Source of the DNA: a bacterium
GTDB lineage: Bacteria; Krumholzibacteriota; Krumholzibacteriia; LZORAL124-64-63
Direction: 5' to 3'
Assembly (NCBI GenBank): GCA_016703265.1
Contig: JADJCK010000001.1
Span: 434,001-498,000, forward strand
DNA length: 64,000 nt
The position numbers and the translations under genes were made by a program. The notes below the pieces were generated by a model. That model did no database searches. It saw only the letters and a program-made list of their open reading frames with translations, and was not told the origin of the DNA. Positions 52,355 through 61,441 of the stretch are shown piece by piece. How positions within the stretch are numbered: the first letter of the stretch is position 1; every line of letters begins with the position of its first letter.

Positions 52355-53616
52355 GTCACGTCTCCGGTTGGGGCGCCTGCCGCAGCCAGGCCCGGCAGCG
52401 CCAGCATGCAGTCCCCGTAGCTGTAGAAGCGCAGCCGGCGCGCCACCGCCTCGCGGTACACCTCGCGCCAGGCCGGGTCGCCCACCAGCGAGGCCACGAG
52501 CATCAGCAGCGACGAGCCCGGCAGGTGGAAATTCGTCAGCAGGCCGTCGGCGGCCGTCACCCGGTCGGGCGGCGCGATGAACAAGCGCGTGGTCCCGGCC
52601 ACCGCCCAGTGGCCGTCCTCGCGCCGCGCCGCGCCGGTGAAGAAGCCGGCGCTTCCGGCGTTGTTGTCTCCCTGGTCGGCATGCCAGGCGGCGCCGTCGG
52701 CCGCTTCGGCGGGCAGCGGCAGCCGGGCCACCGTCTCGAGCACCCGCAGCGCCGTGGTGCCGACGGCGATCACGCGGCCACCGCGCGCCCTCGTCGCGGC
52801 CACCGCTGCGGCCGTGGCCGCCGGCAGTTCGAAGCGCTCGGCGTGCAGGCGCCTTGAGGCGACCTGCGCCGCGGTCGGCGGCTGGAACGTGCCCGGTCCC
52901 ACATGCAGGCGCACGCGCGCCGTGCCCACGCCGGCGGCGCCCAGTTCGGCCAGCACGCCCGGCGTGAAGTGCAGCCCGGCCGTGGGCGCCGCCACCGAAC
53001 GCGCCGCAGCGATGCCCGGCGCCGCGAACACGGTCTGGTAGCGCTCGCGATCGGCGGACTCGTGCGGGTCGTGCCCCGCCTCGCGGCGGATGTACGGAGG
53101 CAGCGGCATCTGGCCGCAGCGCATCGCCAGGGCTGCCAGCCGGTCGCCGGGATCGGCATCGGCGTCGGCGTCGTCCTCGTCTTGCGGCTCGCCCGCACCT
53201 GCCGGCGCCACCGTCACGAACCCTTCGTCGTCGCGCGCCACGACCACCAGCTGCGAGCCCGGCTGGTCGATCACGTCCAGCGCCTGTCCCGGCCGCAACC
53301 GCCGCGCCGGCCGGGCCATCGCCCGCCAGGCGCCGGGCGCCGCCGCCGACTGCGGCTCGATGAGCAGGATCTCGATGCGCCCGCCGGTGTCCGCACGCCG
53401 GCACCACAGCCGGGCCGGCAGCACGCGGCTCTCGTTGAGCACGAGCAGGTCGCCGGCGCACAGCAGGCGCGGCAGCGACGCGAACGGGGCTTCACCGGCA
53501 ACGCGGCCACCGTCGCCGACCAGCAGCAGGCGCGAGCCGTCGCGCCGCAGCGCCGGCTCCTGCGCGATCAGCTCAGGCGGCAGGTCGAACTGGAATGCGG
53601 GGTCACCGTCGTGCAT
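52351..53616 (-). CDS. queA: S-adenosylmethionine:tRNA ribosyltransferase-isomerase
   Basis: Makes epoxyqueuosine on tRNA from preQ1 and SAM. 421 residues, longer than the usual 340-350. Typical blocks are FDLPPELIAQEPALRRDGSRLL, LVLNESRVLPARL, AAPTAGLHFT and LLTNFHLPGSSLLMLV. The extra length comes from insertions, one of them an Asp-rich loop (EDDADADADPGD) in the middle and another before the end of the catalytic part. The start ATG at 53616 lies 11 bases after the ruvB stop. Confidence 0.94.
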   Translation of the reverse strand: MHDGDPAFQFDLPPELIAQEPALRRDGSRLLLVGDGGRVAGEAPFASLPRLLCAGDLLVLNESRVLPARLWCRRADTGGRIEILLIEPQSAAAPGAWRAMARPARRLRPGQALDVIDQPGSQLVVVARDDEGFVTVAPAGAGEPQDEDDADADADPGDRLAALAMRCGQMPLPPYIRREAGHDPHESADRERYQTVFAAPGIAAARSVAAPTAGLHFTPGVLAELGAAGVGTARVRLHVGPGTFQPPTAAQVASRRLHAERFELPAATAAAVAATRARGGRVIAVGTTALRVLETVARLPLPAEAADGAAWHADQGDNNAGSAGFFTGAARREDGHWAVAGTTRLFIAPPDRVTAADGLLTNFHLPGSSLLMLVASLVGDPAWREVYREAVARRLRFYSYGDCMLALPGLAAAGAPTGDVT

Positions 53617-53627
53617 GCGCCGCTCGC

Positions 53628-54683
53628 CTAGGGCAGCTCGGGCAGGACGCCGCCGGCGGCTGCGACCCCGGCCGCGCCGCTGTTGGCCGGCGGCTGCAGG
53701 CCGAGATGCGTCCAGCCGCGCGCGGTCAGCTCGCGGCCCCGCGGCGTGCGCATCATCAGGCCCGACTGGATCAGGTACGGCTCGACCACGTCCTCGAGCG
53801 TGTCGCACTCCTCGCCCAGGCTCACGGCCAGGTTCTGCACGCCCACCGGGCCGCCGGCGAAGTGTCCGGCCATGGTCTCGAGGTAGCGACGGTCGAGCGG
53901 CTCCAGGCCCAGCGCGTCGACCCCGAGCCGGTTCAGTGCCGCGTCGGCCGCCTCACGGTCGACGGTCAGGCGACCGTCCACCTGGGCGAAATCGCGTACG
54001 CGCCTGAGCAGCCGGTTGGCCGCGCGCGGCGTGCCGCGGCTGCGCCGGGCGATCTCCAGCGCGCCGTCGTCGGCCAGCGAGACACCGAGGATGACGGCGC
54101 TGCGCCGGACAATGATCGCCAGCTCGTCGGCCGGGTAGAAGTCCAGGTGGCAGACGATGCCGAAGCGGCTGCGGAGCGCCGGCGTGATCAGCCCGGCGCG
54201 CGTGGTGGCGCCGATCAGCGTGAACGGCTCGAGCTGCAGGTTGAAGTGCCGCGCGTTCGGGCCCTTGTCGATGATCAGTTCGACCCGCCAGTCCTCCATG
54301 GCCGGGTAGAGGTGCTCCTCGATCACGCGGCTGAGCCGGTGGATCTCGTCGATGAAGATGGCGCGCTTGTCCGCCTGCTCGCTGAGCAGCGCGATGAGTT
54401 CGGCGCCGTTGCCGAAGGCCGGCCCGCTGGTCAGGCGGATCTCCAGCCCCATCTCGGCCGCGAGGATCTGCGCCAGCGTGGTCTTGCCCAGTCCCGGGGG
54501 CCCGTGCAGCAGCACGTGGTCGAGCACCTCGCCGCGCGCCCTGGCCGCGGTGATGAACACGCGCAGGTTGTCCTTCACCTTCTCCTGGCCGACGAAGTCG
54601 GCCAGGCGCCGGGGCCGCAGGCTGGTCTCCAGCTCGCGCTCCTCTTCACGCTGCCCCGGGTCGGTCCATCGCTGGTCGCGCAC
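53628..54683 (-). CDS. ruvB: Holliday junction helicase RuvB
   Basis: The hexameric motor that drives branch migration with RuvA. 351 residues. Walker A HGPPGLGKTTLAQ near residue 60, Walker B IFIDEIHRLS, sensor IGATTRAGLI and the arginine in LRSRFG are intact, followed by the winged helix (LIQSGLMMRTPRGRELTARGW). A GTG start follows AAGGATG. It comes 38 bases after ruvA. Confidence 0.97.
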   Translation of the reverse strand: MRDQRWTDPGQREEERELETSLRPRRLADFVGQEKVKDNLRVFITAARARGEVLDHVLLHGPPGLGKTTLAQILAAEMGLEIRLTSGPAFGNGAELIALLSEQADKRAIFIDEIHRLSRVIEEHLYPAMEDWRVELIIDKGPNARHFNLQLEPFTLIGATTRAGLITPALRSRFGIVCHLDFYPADELAIIVRRSAVILGVSLADDGALEIARRSRGTPRAANRLLRRVRDFAQVDGRLTVDREAADAALNRLGVDALGLEPLDRRYLETMAGHFAGGPVGVQNLAVSLGEECDTLEDVVEPYLIQSGLMMRTPRGRELTARGWTHLGLQPPANSGAAGVAAAGGVLPELP

Positions 54684-54721
54684 GCTACATCCTTCCGCCG
54701 GCCCTGGGGCCGCGGTTCGGT

Positions 54722-55330
54722 TCAGCCGGCCCGGTGCAGCTGCCGCAACGCGGCCCGCACCCAGGTTTCGGTGTCGGCGGCCGCCGCGGGGTCGGCCTGC
54801 TTCGCCCGCTGCAGTGCCTGTTCAGCCTGCCCGGGAGCCAGTCCCATCGCGCCGAGCACCGCCAGCGCCGCCGCGGCACCTGCCGAGCGCGCCCCGGCCG
54901 CTCCCGTCCCGTCGCCGGCCTGCGGCAGCTCGGGCAACCGGTTCCCCAGCTCGACGACCAGCCGCGCCGCGGTCTTCTTGCCGATGCCCGGCAGCCGCGA
55001 CAGCGCCGATTCATCGCCCCCGCGCAGGCAGGCGGCGATCTCGGTCGCGCCCGCCTTCGACAACATGCCGAGGGCCACTTTCGGCCCGATGCCCGAGACC
55101 GTCTGCAACAGGCGGAACATCCCGCGCTCGGACGGGTCGAGGAAGCCGTACAGCGACCAGGCGTCCTCGCGCACCACCAGGTGCGTCCACAGGCGCACCG
55201 GCTCGCCCGGCGCCGGCAACTCGGCCGCCGCGGCCGTCGACAGGTGCACCTCCAGGCCGATGCCGCCGCCGACGCTCACGACCGCGTCGGTGCCGCCCGT
55301 CACCACGATGCCTTCGAGGAATGCGATCAT
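54722..55330 (-). CDS. ruvA: Holliday junction DNA-binding subunit RuvA
   Basis: 202 residues in three domains: an OB fold (MIAFLEGIVV to TH.VVREDAWSLYGF), tandem helix-hairpin-helix motifs (VSGIGPKVALGML, LPGIGKKTAARLV) that bind the junction, and a C-terminal helix bundle that contacts RuvB. The linker between the last two is Ala/Gly-rich. Confidence 0.96.
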   Translation of the reverse strand: MIAFLEGIVVTGGTDAVVSVGGGIGLEVHLSTAAAAELPAPGEPVRLWTHLVVREDAWSLYGFLDPSERGMFRLLQTVSGIGPKVALGMLSKAGATEIAACLRGGDESALSRLPGIGKKTAARLVVELGNRLPELPQAGDGTGAAGARSAGAAAALAVLGAMGLAPGQAEQALQRAKQADPAAAADTETWVRAALRQLHRAG

Positions 55331-55431
55331 CGGTTCCGTCCTGATGCGGGTCCGCGCCGGCGGTACGCCCGTCCGGCAGGGGCATTATGCGCGATCGACC
55401 CGCGCGGTGCCACAGGTGATCGGAACGGCGG

Positions 55432-55911
55432 TCAGGCGCGCGCCGCCAGCCGGGCGCGCCCCTGGTGCGCCAGGGCGGCGGCCAGGGCATCGCTCATGTC
55501 GAGCGGCGGCTCGGCGGTCAGCCGGAGCAGCCGCATCACCATGAAGCGTACCTGTTCCTTGCCCGCCCCGCCGGTGCCGGTGACCGCCAGCTTGATCTCG
55601 CGCGCCGTGTATTCCACGGGCGAAAGCCCCGCCTGCGCCCCTGCCAGCAGCGCCACGCCGCGGGCATGGCCCAGCACCAGGGCGCTGTGGGGATTGCGCG
55701 CGTTGAACACCCGCTCGACGACCATGACGTCGGGATTGAACTCATGGATGGCGCCGCTGAGCCCCTCGTGGATGTCGCGCAGGCGCTCGGCCAGCGGCGC
55801 CCCCGTGCGGGGCCGCACCACGCCGCCACCCAAAAGGCGCGCGACCGGCGCGGTGTCGATGACACCGTAACCGGTCGCGCGGGAACCCGGATCGACGCCC
55901 AGGATGATCAC
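55432..55911 (-). CDS. ruvC: Holliday junction resolvase RuvC
   Basis: 159 residues. Cuts Holliday junctions after RuvAB migration. The acidic active site is visible: Asp in ILGVDPGSRATGYG, Glu in VVERVFNARN and the Asp pair in LDMSDALAAALAH. 101 bases before ruvA, on the same transcript. Confidence 0.96.
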   Translation of the reverse strand: MIILGVDPGSRATGYGVIDTAPVARLLGGGVVRPRTGAPLAERLRDIHEGLSGAIHEFNPDVMVVERVFNARNPHSALVLGHARGVALLAGAQAGLSPVEYTAREIKLAVTGTGGAGKEQVRFMVMRLLRLTAEPPLDMSDALAAALAHQGRARLAARA

Positions 55912-55929
55912 GGGCGCCCCCTCCCGGGA

Positions 55930-56685
55930 CTAGAGCTGGTCTTCAATCGCGGCCATGGTCGCGTCGTCGATGTCGAAGTTCGCCACCACGCGGGCCACGT
56001 CGTCCAGGTCGTCCATGTACGAGATCAGCTTCATCAGGGTGACGGCCTCGTCGCCCTCCACCTTGATGTAGCTGCCGGGCACCGGCATCAGGTTGGCCGA
56101 GGTGATCGCCAGTCCCGCCGCCGTCAGCCCGGCGTTCACGGTGTGCATATCCTCCATGGCCGTCGTCACGGTGATGGTGCCCTCGTCATCCTCGACGTCC
56201 TCGGCCCCGGCCTCGATGGCGGCCTCCATGACCGCCTCGAGCGTCGTGTCCTCGCCGTCGATGGTGATGACACCCTTCCGCTCGAACATGTAGCTGACGC
56301 AGCCGGTGGCCCCGAGATTGCCGCCGTACTTGGTAAACGCATGCCGCACCTCGGCCGTGGTGCGGTTCCGGTTGTCGGTCTGCGTCTCGACGATGATCGC
56401 CACGCCGCCGGGCCCGTACCCCTCGTAGGCGATCTCCTCGATGACCTGGCCTTCCAGTTCACCCGCGCCGCGCTTGGCGGCCTTCTCGACCGTGTCATTG
56501 GTCATGTTGGCCAGGCGGGCCGCGACGAGGGCAGCCCGCAGCCGCGGGTTGCCCTCCGGGTCGCCGCCGCCCTGGCGCGCCGCAACCGTGATTTCACGGA
56601 TGAGGCGGCCGAAGACCTTGGCCTTCTTCGCGTCCTGCGACCCCTTGCGACGCTTGATATTCGCCCATTTGGAATGCCCGGACAT
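55930..56685 (-). CDS. yebC: YebC/PmpR family protein (TACO1-like)
   Basis: 251 residues with the conserved start SGHSKWANIKRRKGSQDAKK and GYGPGGVAIIVETQTDNRNRT. Family members act as translation factors at difficult sequences (TACO1-like) and in some species as regulators. It lies between the EF-G-like gene and ruvC, which is a common neighbour. Confidence 0.95.
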   Translation of the reverse strand: MSGHSKWANIKRRKGSQDAKKAKVFGRLIREITVAARQGGGDPEGNPRLRAALVAARLANMTNDTVEKAAKRGAGELEGQVIEEIAYEGYGPGGVAIIVETQTDNRNRTTAEVRHAFTKYGGNLGATGCVSYMFERKGVITIDGEDTTLEAVMEAAIEAGAEDVEDDEGTITVTTAMEDMHTVNAGLTAAGLAITSANLMPVPGSYIKVEGDEAVTLMKLISYMDDLDDVARVVANFDIDDATMAAIEDQL

Positions 56686-56691
56686 CGGTTC

Positions 56692-58785
56692 CTACTCCTC
56701 GGCAGTCGCCGTCTTCTTGTACTCTTCGACCAGGCGCCTCTGGACGTCGCCGGGGACTTCGGAATAATGCGAGAACTCCATCGTGAACACGCCGGTGCCC
56801 TGCGTGAACGAGCGCAGCGACGTTGCGTACTGGTACAGTTCGTCCTCGGGCACGTTCGCCGTCACGACCTGGTACGGGCCGTCGGCCTCGCTGCCCAGGA
56901 TGGCGCCGCGACGCGTCGAGATGTCGCCCATCACGTCGCCCATGTAGGCCTGGGGCACGACGATCCGGACCTTCATGACCGGCTCGAGGATGACCGGCCG
57001 GAGCTTGTCGGCGTCTTCCTCGACAGCATGCTTGAGCGCGAGCCGGGCGGCCGCCTTGAAGGCCGCTTCACTCGAGTCCACCGCGTGGTACGAGCCGAAG
57101 AACAGCGCGCAGCGCACGTCCACCATCTCGTAGCCGGCCAGCAGCCCGTGCAGCAGCGTCTCGCGGCAACCCTTCTCGACCGCCGGGATGAACTTGTTCG
57201 GCACCACGCCGCCGACGATCTCGTCGGCGAACACGTAACCCGTACCGCGCGGCACCGGCTCCATGCGGATGTGCACATCGCCGAACTGGCCACGGCCGCC
57301 GGTCTGCTTCTTGTGCCGGCCCTGCTTCTCGGCCGTTCCGCGGATCGTCTCCTTGAAGTTGATGCGCGGGCGGCGGCGCTCCACCACCACGCCGTTCAGC
57401 TTCTTGAGCTTGTCGAGGATGAAGTTCGTGTGGATCTCGCCCTGGGTGGCCAGAAGCGTCTGCGACAGGTGCCCCTGGTGGATCAGCTGGAACGTCGGAT
57501 CCTCTTCCATGATCCGATGCAGGCCGGCGGCCATCTTGTCGTCGTCGCCGCTGACGACCGGGCTGATCGCGTCGGTGCAGGTGGGCACCGGGTACTGGAT
57601 GGGCGGGAACGCGAAGTCGACGCCCGACGTCAGCGTGACGCCCGTGTGCGTGGCCTTCAGCTTGGCAGCCAGGACGATGTCGCCGGGGCCGGCCACCTCG
57701 ATCTTGTCGCGCGACTTGCCCTGCGCCGCCGACAGCTGTCCCATGCGCTCGGTGCTCCGGCCATCGCTGCACTCGAGGTTGTCGCCCGCCTTCATGCTGC
57801 CGGAGAACACGCGCAGCCAGGTGCTGTCGCCGCCCTGGGCCTCGTACTGGCGCTTGAAGGCATAGGCCACGACCGGGCCGTCGGCCGACGGCGTAAACGG
57901 CGTCTCGGTCTCGGTACCGGCCTTGAACCCCTTGAGCGGCGAGCGGGTGCGCGAGAACGAACTCGGGAACAGGCTGACCACCGAATGCAGCAGCGAGTTG
58001 ACGCCGACTTCACTCTGGGCGTCGCAGAAGAAGACCGGGTACACGGTGCCCTCGAGAGTGCCCTTCTTCAGGCCCGCGACGATGTCCGTCTCGTTCAGGG
58101 TCAGCTCCTCGAGGTACTTCTCGGTCAGGGCGTCGTCGGCGCTGGCCGCGGCATCCATCAGCATCTCCCGCGCCTCTTCCACGGCCGGGCCCAGGTCGGC
58201 GGGAATCGGGCACTCCACGGCGTGGTGACCGTCGAACTTCCAGCCCTTCATCGTGATCAGGTCGACCACGCCCTCGAAGGTCTCGCCGTTGCCGATCGGC
58301 AGCTCCAGGGGCGCCGCACCCGGGATGCGCTCCTTGACCCCGTTCATGACCGAACGCCAGTTGGCGTGCTCCTTGTGCATGCGGTTGACGACCAGGGCGG
58401 TGGGCAGGTGCGTGCCGCGGATCAGGTTCCACAGGTTCTCGGAGGCCACCTCGAAACCGCCGTCAGCCTTGATGACGAACAGGATGCCCTCGACCACCCG
58501 CAGCGCCGCGTAGACATCGCCCCGGAAATCATCCACACCCGGCGTATCGATGATGTTGATCTTGTTGCCTTCGAACTCGGTCCAGGCCAGGCTGGCGGAG
58601 ATCGTCTGCTTGCGCTCGATTTCCTCTTCCAGGTAATCGAACACCGAGCTGCCGTCGTCCACATTCCCCCGGCGGCCGACCTTCTCGGTCACATGGAGCA
58701 TCGCATCGGCCAGGCTGGTCTTGCCGACGCCGTGGGGGCCCATGAGGGCTACGTTGCGGATCTTTTCCATGGGGAAGGTCTTCAC
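56692..58785 (-). CDS. Elongation factor G-like GTPase (EF-G paralogue)
   Basis: 697 residues in EF-G order. The G domain has GPHGVGKTSLADAML (G1), NIIDTPGVDDF (G3, with DTPG) and VVNRMHK (G4, where NKMD is usual). Domains II to V follow (SGSMKAGD; KETIRGTAEKQGRHKKQTGGRGQFGDV; the C-terminal VMGDISTRRGAI). It belongs to the EF-G-like branch (FusA2-type), not the canonical translocase, whose gene would lie with rpsL/rpsG. The GTG at 58785 follows AGGAGG; an ATG 15 bases later is possible. First gene of the cluster down to rpe. Confidence 0.9.
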   Translation of the reverse strand: MKTFPMEKIRNVALMGPHGVGKTSLADAMLHVTEKVGRRGNVDDGSSVFDYLEEEIERKQTISASLAWTEFEGNKINIIDTPGVDDFRGDVYAALRVVEGILFVIKADGGFEVASENLWNLIRGTHLPTALVVNRMHKEHANWRSVMNGVKERIPGAAPLELPIGNGETFEGVVDLITMKGWKFDGHHAVECPIPADLGPAVEEAREMLMDAAASADDALTEKYLEELTLNETDIVAGLKKGTLEGTVYPVFFCDAQSEVGVNSLLHSVVSLFPSSFSRTRSPLKGFKAGTETETPFTPSADGPVVAYAFKRQYEAQGGDSTWLRVFSGSMKAGDNLECSDGRSTERMGQLSAAQGKSRDKIEVAGPGDIVLAAKLKATHTGVTLTSGVDFAFPPIQYPVPTCTDAISPVVSGDDDKMAAGLHRIMEEDPTFQLIHQGHLSQTLLATQGEIHTNFILDKLKKLNGVVVERRRPRINFKETIRGTAEKQGRHKKQTGGRGQFGDVHIRMEPVPRGTGYVFADEIVGGVVPNKFIPAVEKGCRETLLHGLLAGYEMVDVRCALFFGSYHAVDSSEAAFKAAARLALKHAVEEDADKLRPVILEPVMKVRIVVPQAYMGDVMGDISTRRGAILGSEADGPYQVVTANVPEDELYQYATSLRSFTQGTGVFTMEFSHYSEVPGDVQRRLVEEYKKTATAEE

Positions 58786-58986
58786 GGATCGTCCTCCTGG
58801 GTGGTCGACGGAAGCCGGTGCAACCCTGCCGCCCGGACGGTCCGGCCGAACGGACCGGTGCGGGTGCAAACCGCGGCCCGGGAAAACCCCGCGCGCACGG
58901 ATCATTGACGCCCGGATGAGAGTAAAAACCCGCGTCCCCGGAGGGATTCGCGGTCCGGATTACCGGGAATTTCTGCCCGGTCGAGA

Positions 58987-59015
58987 ATGGTAATTGTCTG
59001 ACAACTTGCTGTCAA
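58987..59015 (-). promoter_or_regulatory. Promoter of the EF-G-like/ruv/queuosine cluster
   Basis: The minus strand has TTGACA, a 17-base spacer and TACCAT, giving a leader of about 200 bases. On the plus strand TGGACA, 17 bases and TACCGT (59049-59077) is a weaker candidate for the divergent outer-membrane gene. Confidence 0.65.
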
Positions 59016-59180
59016 CACACCCGCAGCGGCCACGTTGCCCGAAAGTTCTGGACAGCGGGAACGGGTCACATTACCGTTAGTTGGGTCCCGAAACGGCTTT
59101 GCCGTTCGGTCCCAACCATTCGCGCCCCACGCGACCTTCACATCCTGGTCGAACGGCCGCTTCGGGCGGTCGGCGTCCTG

Positions 59181-59224
59181 GTCGAAGTTAAGTCGACGTT
59201 AAGTCGACGTGATGTCGACGTGAA
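59181..59224. repeat. Four 11-bp tandem repeats before the outer-membrane gene
   Basis: GTCGAAGTTAA, GTCGACGTTAA, GTCGACGTGAT and GTCGACGTGAA follow one another without gaps, each with a GTCGA start. They end 17 bases before the ATG at 59242. The 11-base spacing is close to one helical turn, so they could present phased binding sites on one face of DNA, or form part of the untranslated leader. Confidence 0.75.
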
Positions 59225-59241
59225 CCCGTCGAGGTGAATTC

Positions 59242-60150
59242 ATGACCGTCAGGAAAATCGCGTGCCTCGTTGCCGTTGCAGCACTTGGCGTGGTCTGTGT
59301 CGGCTCCTGGGCCCCTTCCGTCCAGGCCGCTGACGCCCCCCAGGCCGTCCAGGCGACCAGTGCCGCAGCCACTGCGGCCCCGGATTCCGCCGCCGAGGAC
59401 GCCCCCAAGGCGCTCGAATGGAAAGACTATAAGGTCAAGGGATACAGCCTCTCCTTCTACGGCGGAGCCTTCAGCGGCGCGCGCTACCTTGACCTGAAGC
59501 AATTGTCCCCGCGCACCATCCTGACCCCCGGCGCCGGTGACGTCATCGGCTACGACGGCAGTGTCCTGGCCGAGTCCATCGACTTCGTCCACTACACCGC
59601 CGCCCGCAAGGAAATCGAATCCGGCACCGCTTTCGGCGGCCGCGTCGGCATCTATGTCGGCGACGATTTCCACCTCGACCTGGTCGGCAACTACATGTCC
59701 GGCCGCGCCGTGACCTCGATGCTCTACAACCCGAACCGCGATGATGCGCGGAACGAGTGGACCCGCGTCGAGGTCGACGAGGACAACGGCTTCCGCGCCT
59801 ACAAGGGCGGCCTGTCGCTCATGTACGATGCCCGCCCCGCCACCTTCCTGGGCGCCACGCCCCAGTTGGGCTTCGGCCTCGGCGGCGTCATCAATCGCTA
59901 CAGCGAACTCGAGGACAAGACGGCCCTGTACCTGGAGGGCAACTTCGGGCTCAGCTTCCAGCCCCTGGACGACCTGAGGATCATCGCGCGGGCCGACCTG
60001 GCCATCTTCGCCTTCGATGTGGACGAGTTGGGGTATTCGGAGATGGTCAGCTACAAGAATTTCACGGTGGGGGCGGCGTGGTTTATCGATACGGTGCCGG
60101 CGGAGGTCAGGGCGAAGCATCTGGCGGATCAGAAGAAGACCCGTCGCTAG
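59242..60150 (+). CDS. Hypothetical outer-membrane-type protein
   Basis: 302 residues with a signal peptide (MTVRKIACLVAVAALGVVCVGSWAPSVQA). After an Ala/Asp linker there are alternating amphipathic strands with Gly and aromatic residues (YSLSFYGGAFSGARYLDL, FGGRVGIYVGDDFHLDLVGNYMSG, LGFGLGGVINRYSEL, LYLEGNFGLSFQPLDDLRIIARADLAIF), as in small beta-barrels of the OmpA/W kind. It does not end in the usual C-terminal Phe or Trp. The ribosome site GAGGTG is clear. It is a single-gene unit with its own terminator. Confidence 0.85.
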   Translation: MTVRKIACLVAVAALGVVCVGSWAPSVQAADAPQAVQATSAAATAAPDSAAEDAPKALEWKDYKVKGYSLSFYGGAFSGARYLDLKQLSPRTILTPGAGDVIGYDGSVLAESIDFVHYTAARKEIESGTAFGGRVGIYVGDDFHLDLVGNYMSGRAVTSMLYNPNRDDARNEWTRVEVDEDNGFRAYKGGLSLMYDARPATFLGATPQLGFGLGGVINRYSELEDKTALYLEGNFGLSFQPLDDLRIIARADLAIFAFDVDELGYSEMVSYKNFTVGAAWFIDTVPAEVRAKHLADQKKTRR

Positions 60151-60192
60151 ATGGCCTCGCGGGAATGCCCGGAAGATTGCACCTGAGATATC

Positions 60193-60228
60193 GAGAGCCC
60201 GGTGGCCGATGGCACCGGGCTCTCTTTC
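60193..60228 (+). terminator. Terminator after the outer-membrane gene
   Basis: A 12-base stem (GAGAGCCCGGTG 60193-60204 with CACCGGGCTCTC 60213-60224) followed by TTTCC. On the other strand it also closes the convergent transposase-like gene, though without a strong T-run. Confidence 0.85.
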
Positions 60229-60232
60229 CATT

Positions 60233-61330
60233 TCAGAATGCGTATTTCAGCCGGTGTTCCCGATTGACCTTGAGCGCCCGTGTCCGCACAAGCCCGCGAT
60301 AGTAGGACTCCCACGCCGCCGGCAGCACGATTCTTCCGGGAAAAAGGCGCTCAGCCAGGATGTCCCCGACGCTCAGTTTCCGCTCCGTGATCCCCCGTAT
60401 CATTCCTGCGGACGGCCCCCCCTGCTTCTTCTTCCGGCTCCGGATGTAGTTCCGATCCACGAGGACGATCGCCATCCGCTCCATGGCCCGCTGTCGCCGC
60501 TTTGACCAGGCGATGGTTTCCCGTTTGTGGTTCGCGCTCCCATGCCGCAGCCAGCTGTCCAGGAGGTTCGCCTCGAACAACGCGTTGTCGCCGTCCCGAC
60601 GGACCGTCGAGAGCGTGACTTCATGGCGGATCCGACACTTCGAGCCGCGGATTGGCGCCCGATAGGCAGGATGATCGTCGCTGCGCAAGACCGCGGTCTC
60701 GGCCTGGCCAACGACCACCTCCAGCAGCGATGCGACACCTCGGCCAAGTGCCGCTGGATCCGGCCGGCCGAACGCCTCCTCGGGCCGGGTCCGACGGTAC
60801 TTCTGCAAGGAGGTCATCCGCCCCTTTCGGCGCAGTTCACTCTCGGTGAAGTAGCTGAAGAACCCGCTCTCGACCTCGACCGCGACATTGATATGGAACG
60901 GGAAGTACTGGCTCCATTCGAAGGTCTCCAGCCCGTCGATCGCGACGGGGCCCAACGGCGGCCGCTGCCCCCAAAGGCAAGAGTGCATCAGCAGGCAATG
61001 TCGGCCCAGTCGTCCGATGGCGCGGTCGATCGTGTCGGCACCGACCTGGAGGTTGTGTGCGATCTGGCGATTGGCGGCACAGGACGTCGTTTGCCTAAAG
61101 ACCTCGGGCAGGATATCGGGCTTTTTCATCCAGTACGAAGTGCTGAACGTCTGGGTGCTGAAGTAGCGCCCGCAGTTCAGGCACCGGAACCGCCGGATAC
61201 ACTTCGGAGCCGCCTGTCGCCGGTAGTAGCCGGCGCGCTTGTAGCGCCATCCATCCGCCATGTTGTTGTGATACAGGCAGTTATGATTGGGACAGTGTGG
61301 CGGCAGCCAGTTCTCAGCAGTTGCTTTCAT
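60233..61330 (-). CDS. Orphan transposase-like protein with zinc ribbon
   Basis: 365 residues from the ATG at 61330 (MKATAENWLPPHCPNHNC). The N-terminus has paired Cys motifs (CPNHNC and RFRCLNCGRYFS), a zinc ribbon as in IS1/IS1595-type transposases, then an HTH-like NRQIAHNLQVGADTIDRAIGRLG. The core has VAIDGLETFEW, VLRSDDHPAYR and conserved NALFEANLLDSWLRHGSANHKRETIAWSK, compatible with a DDE/DEDD catalytic fold. No terminal inverted repeats or duplications were found around it, and no second gene accompanies it. I recall similar stand-alone proteins in related genomes but no IS family name for them. Confidence 0.7.
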   Translation of the reverse strand: MKATAENWLPPHCPNHNCLYHNNMADGWRYKRAGYYRRQAAPKCIRRFRCLNCGRYFSTQTFSTSYWMKKPDILPEVFRQTTSCAANRQIAHNLQVGADTIDRAIGRLGRHCLLMHSCLWGQRPPLGPVAIDGLETFEWSQYFPFHINVAVEVESGFFSYFTESELRRKGRMTSLQKYRRTRPEEAFGRPDPAALGRGVASLLEVVVGQAETAVLRSDDHPAYRAPIRGSKCRIRHEVTLSTVRRDGDNALFEANLLDSWLRHGSANHKRETIAWSKRRQRAMERMAIVLVDRNYIRSRKKKQGGPSAGMIRGITERKLSVGDILAERLFPGRIVLPAAWESYYRGLVRTRALKVNREHRLKYAF

Positions 61331-61380
61331 GCGCGGGTTCGGCGAATTCCAGACCAGATGCAATCTTCAGGGCAGGCCCA

Positions 61381-61414
61381 AAAGAACCCGCCGGGCCGAA
61401 GCCCGGCGGGTTTC
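61381..61414 (-). terminator. Terminator of the histone-like gene
   Basis: A 12-base perfect stem (AACCCGCCGGGC 61386-61397 with GCCCGGCGGGTT 61402-61413) with a TTCG loop on the minus strand, followed by CTTTT. Confidence 0.9.
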
Positions 61415-61441
61415 TAGCAGCGTTCCCCATCCAGGGCCCGA

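Noticed and set aside
55465..58908. An 1147-codon plus-strand frame opposite EF-G-like, yebC and ruvC
   Set aside because: All three minus-strand genes are recognised families, so this frame is a shadow.
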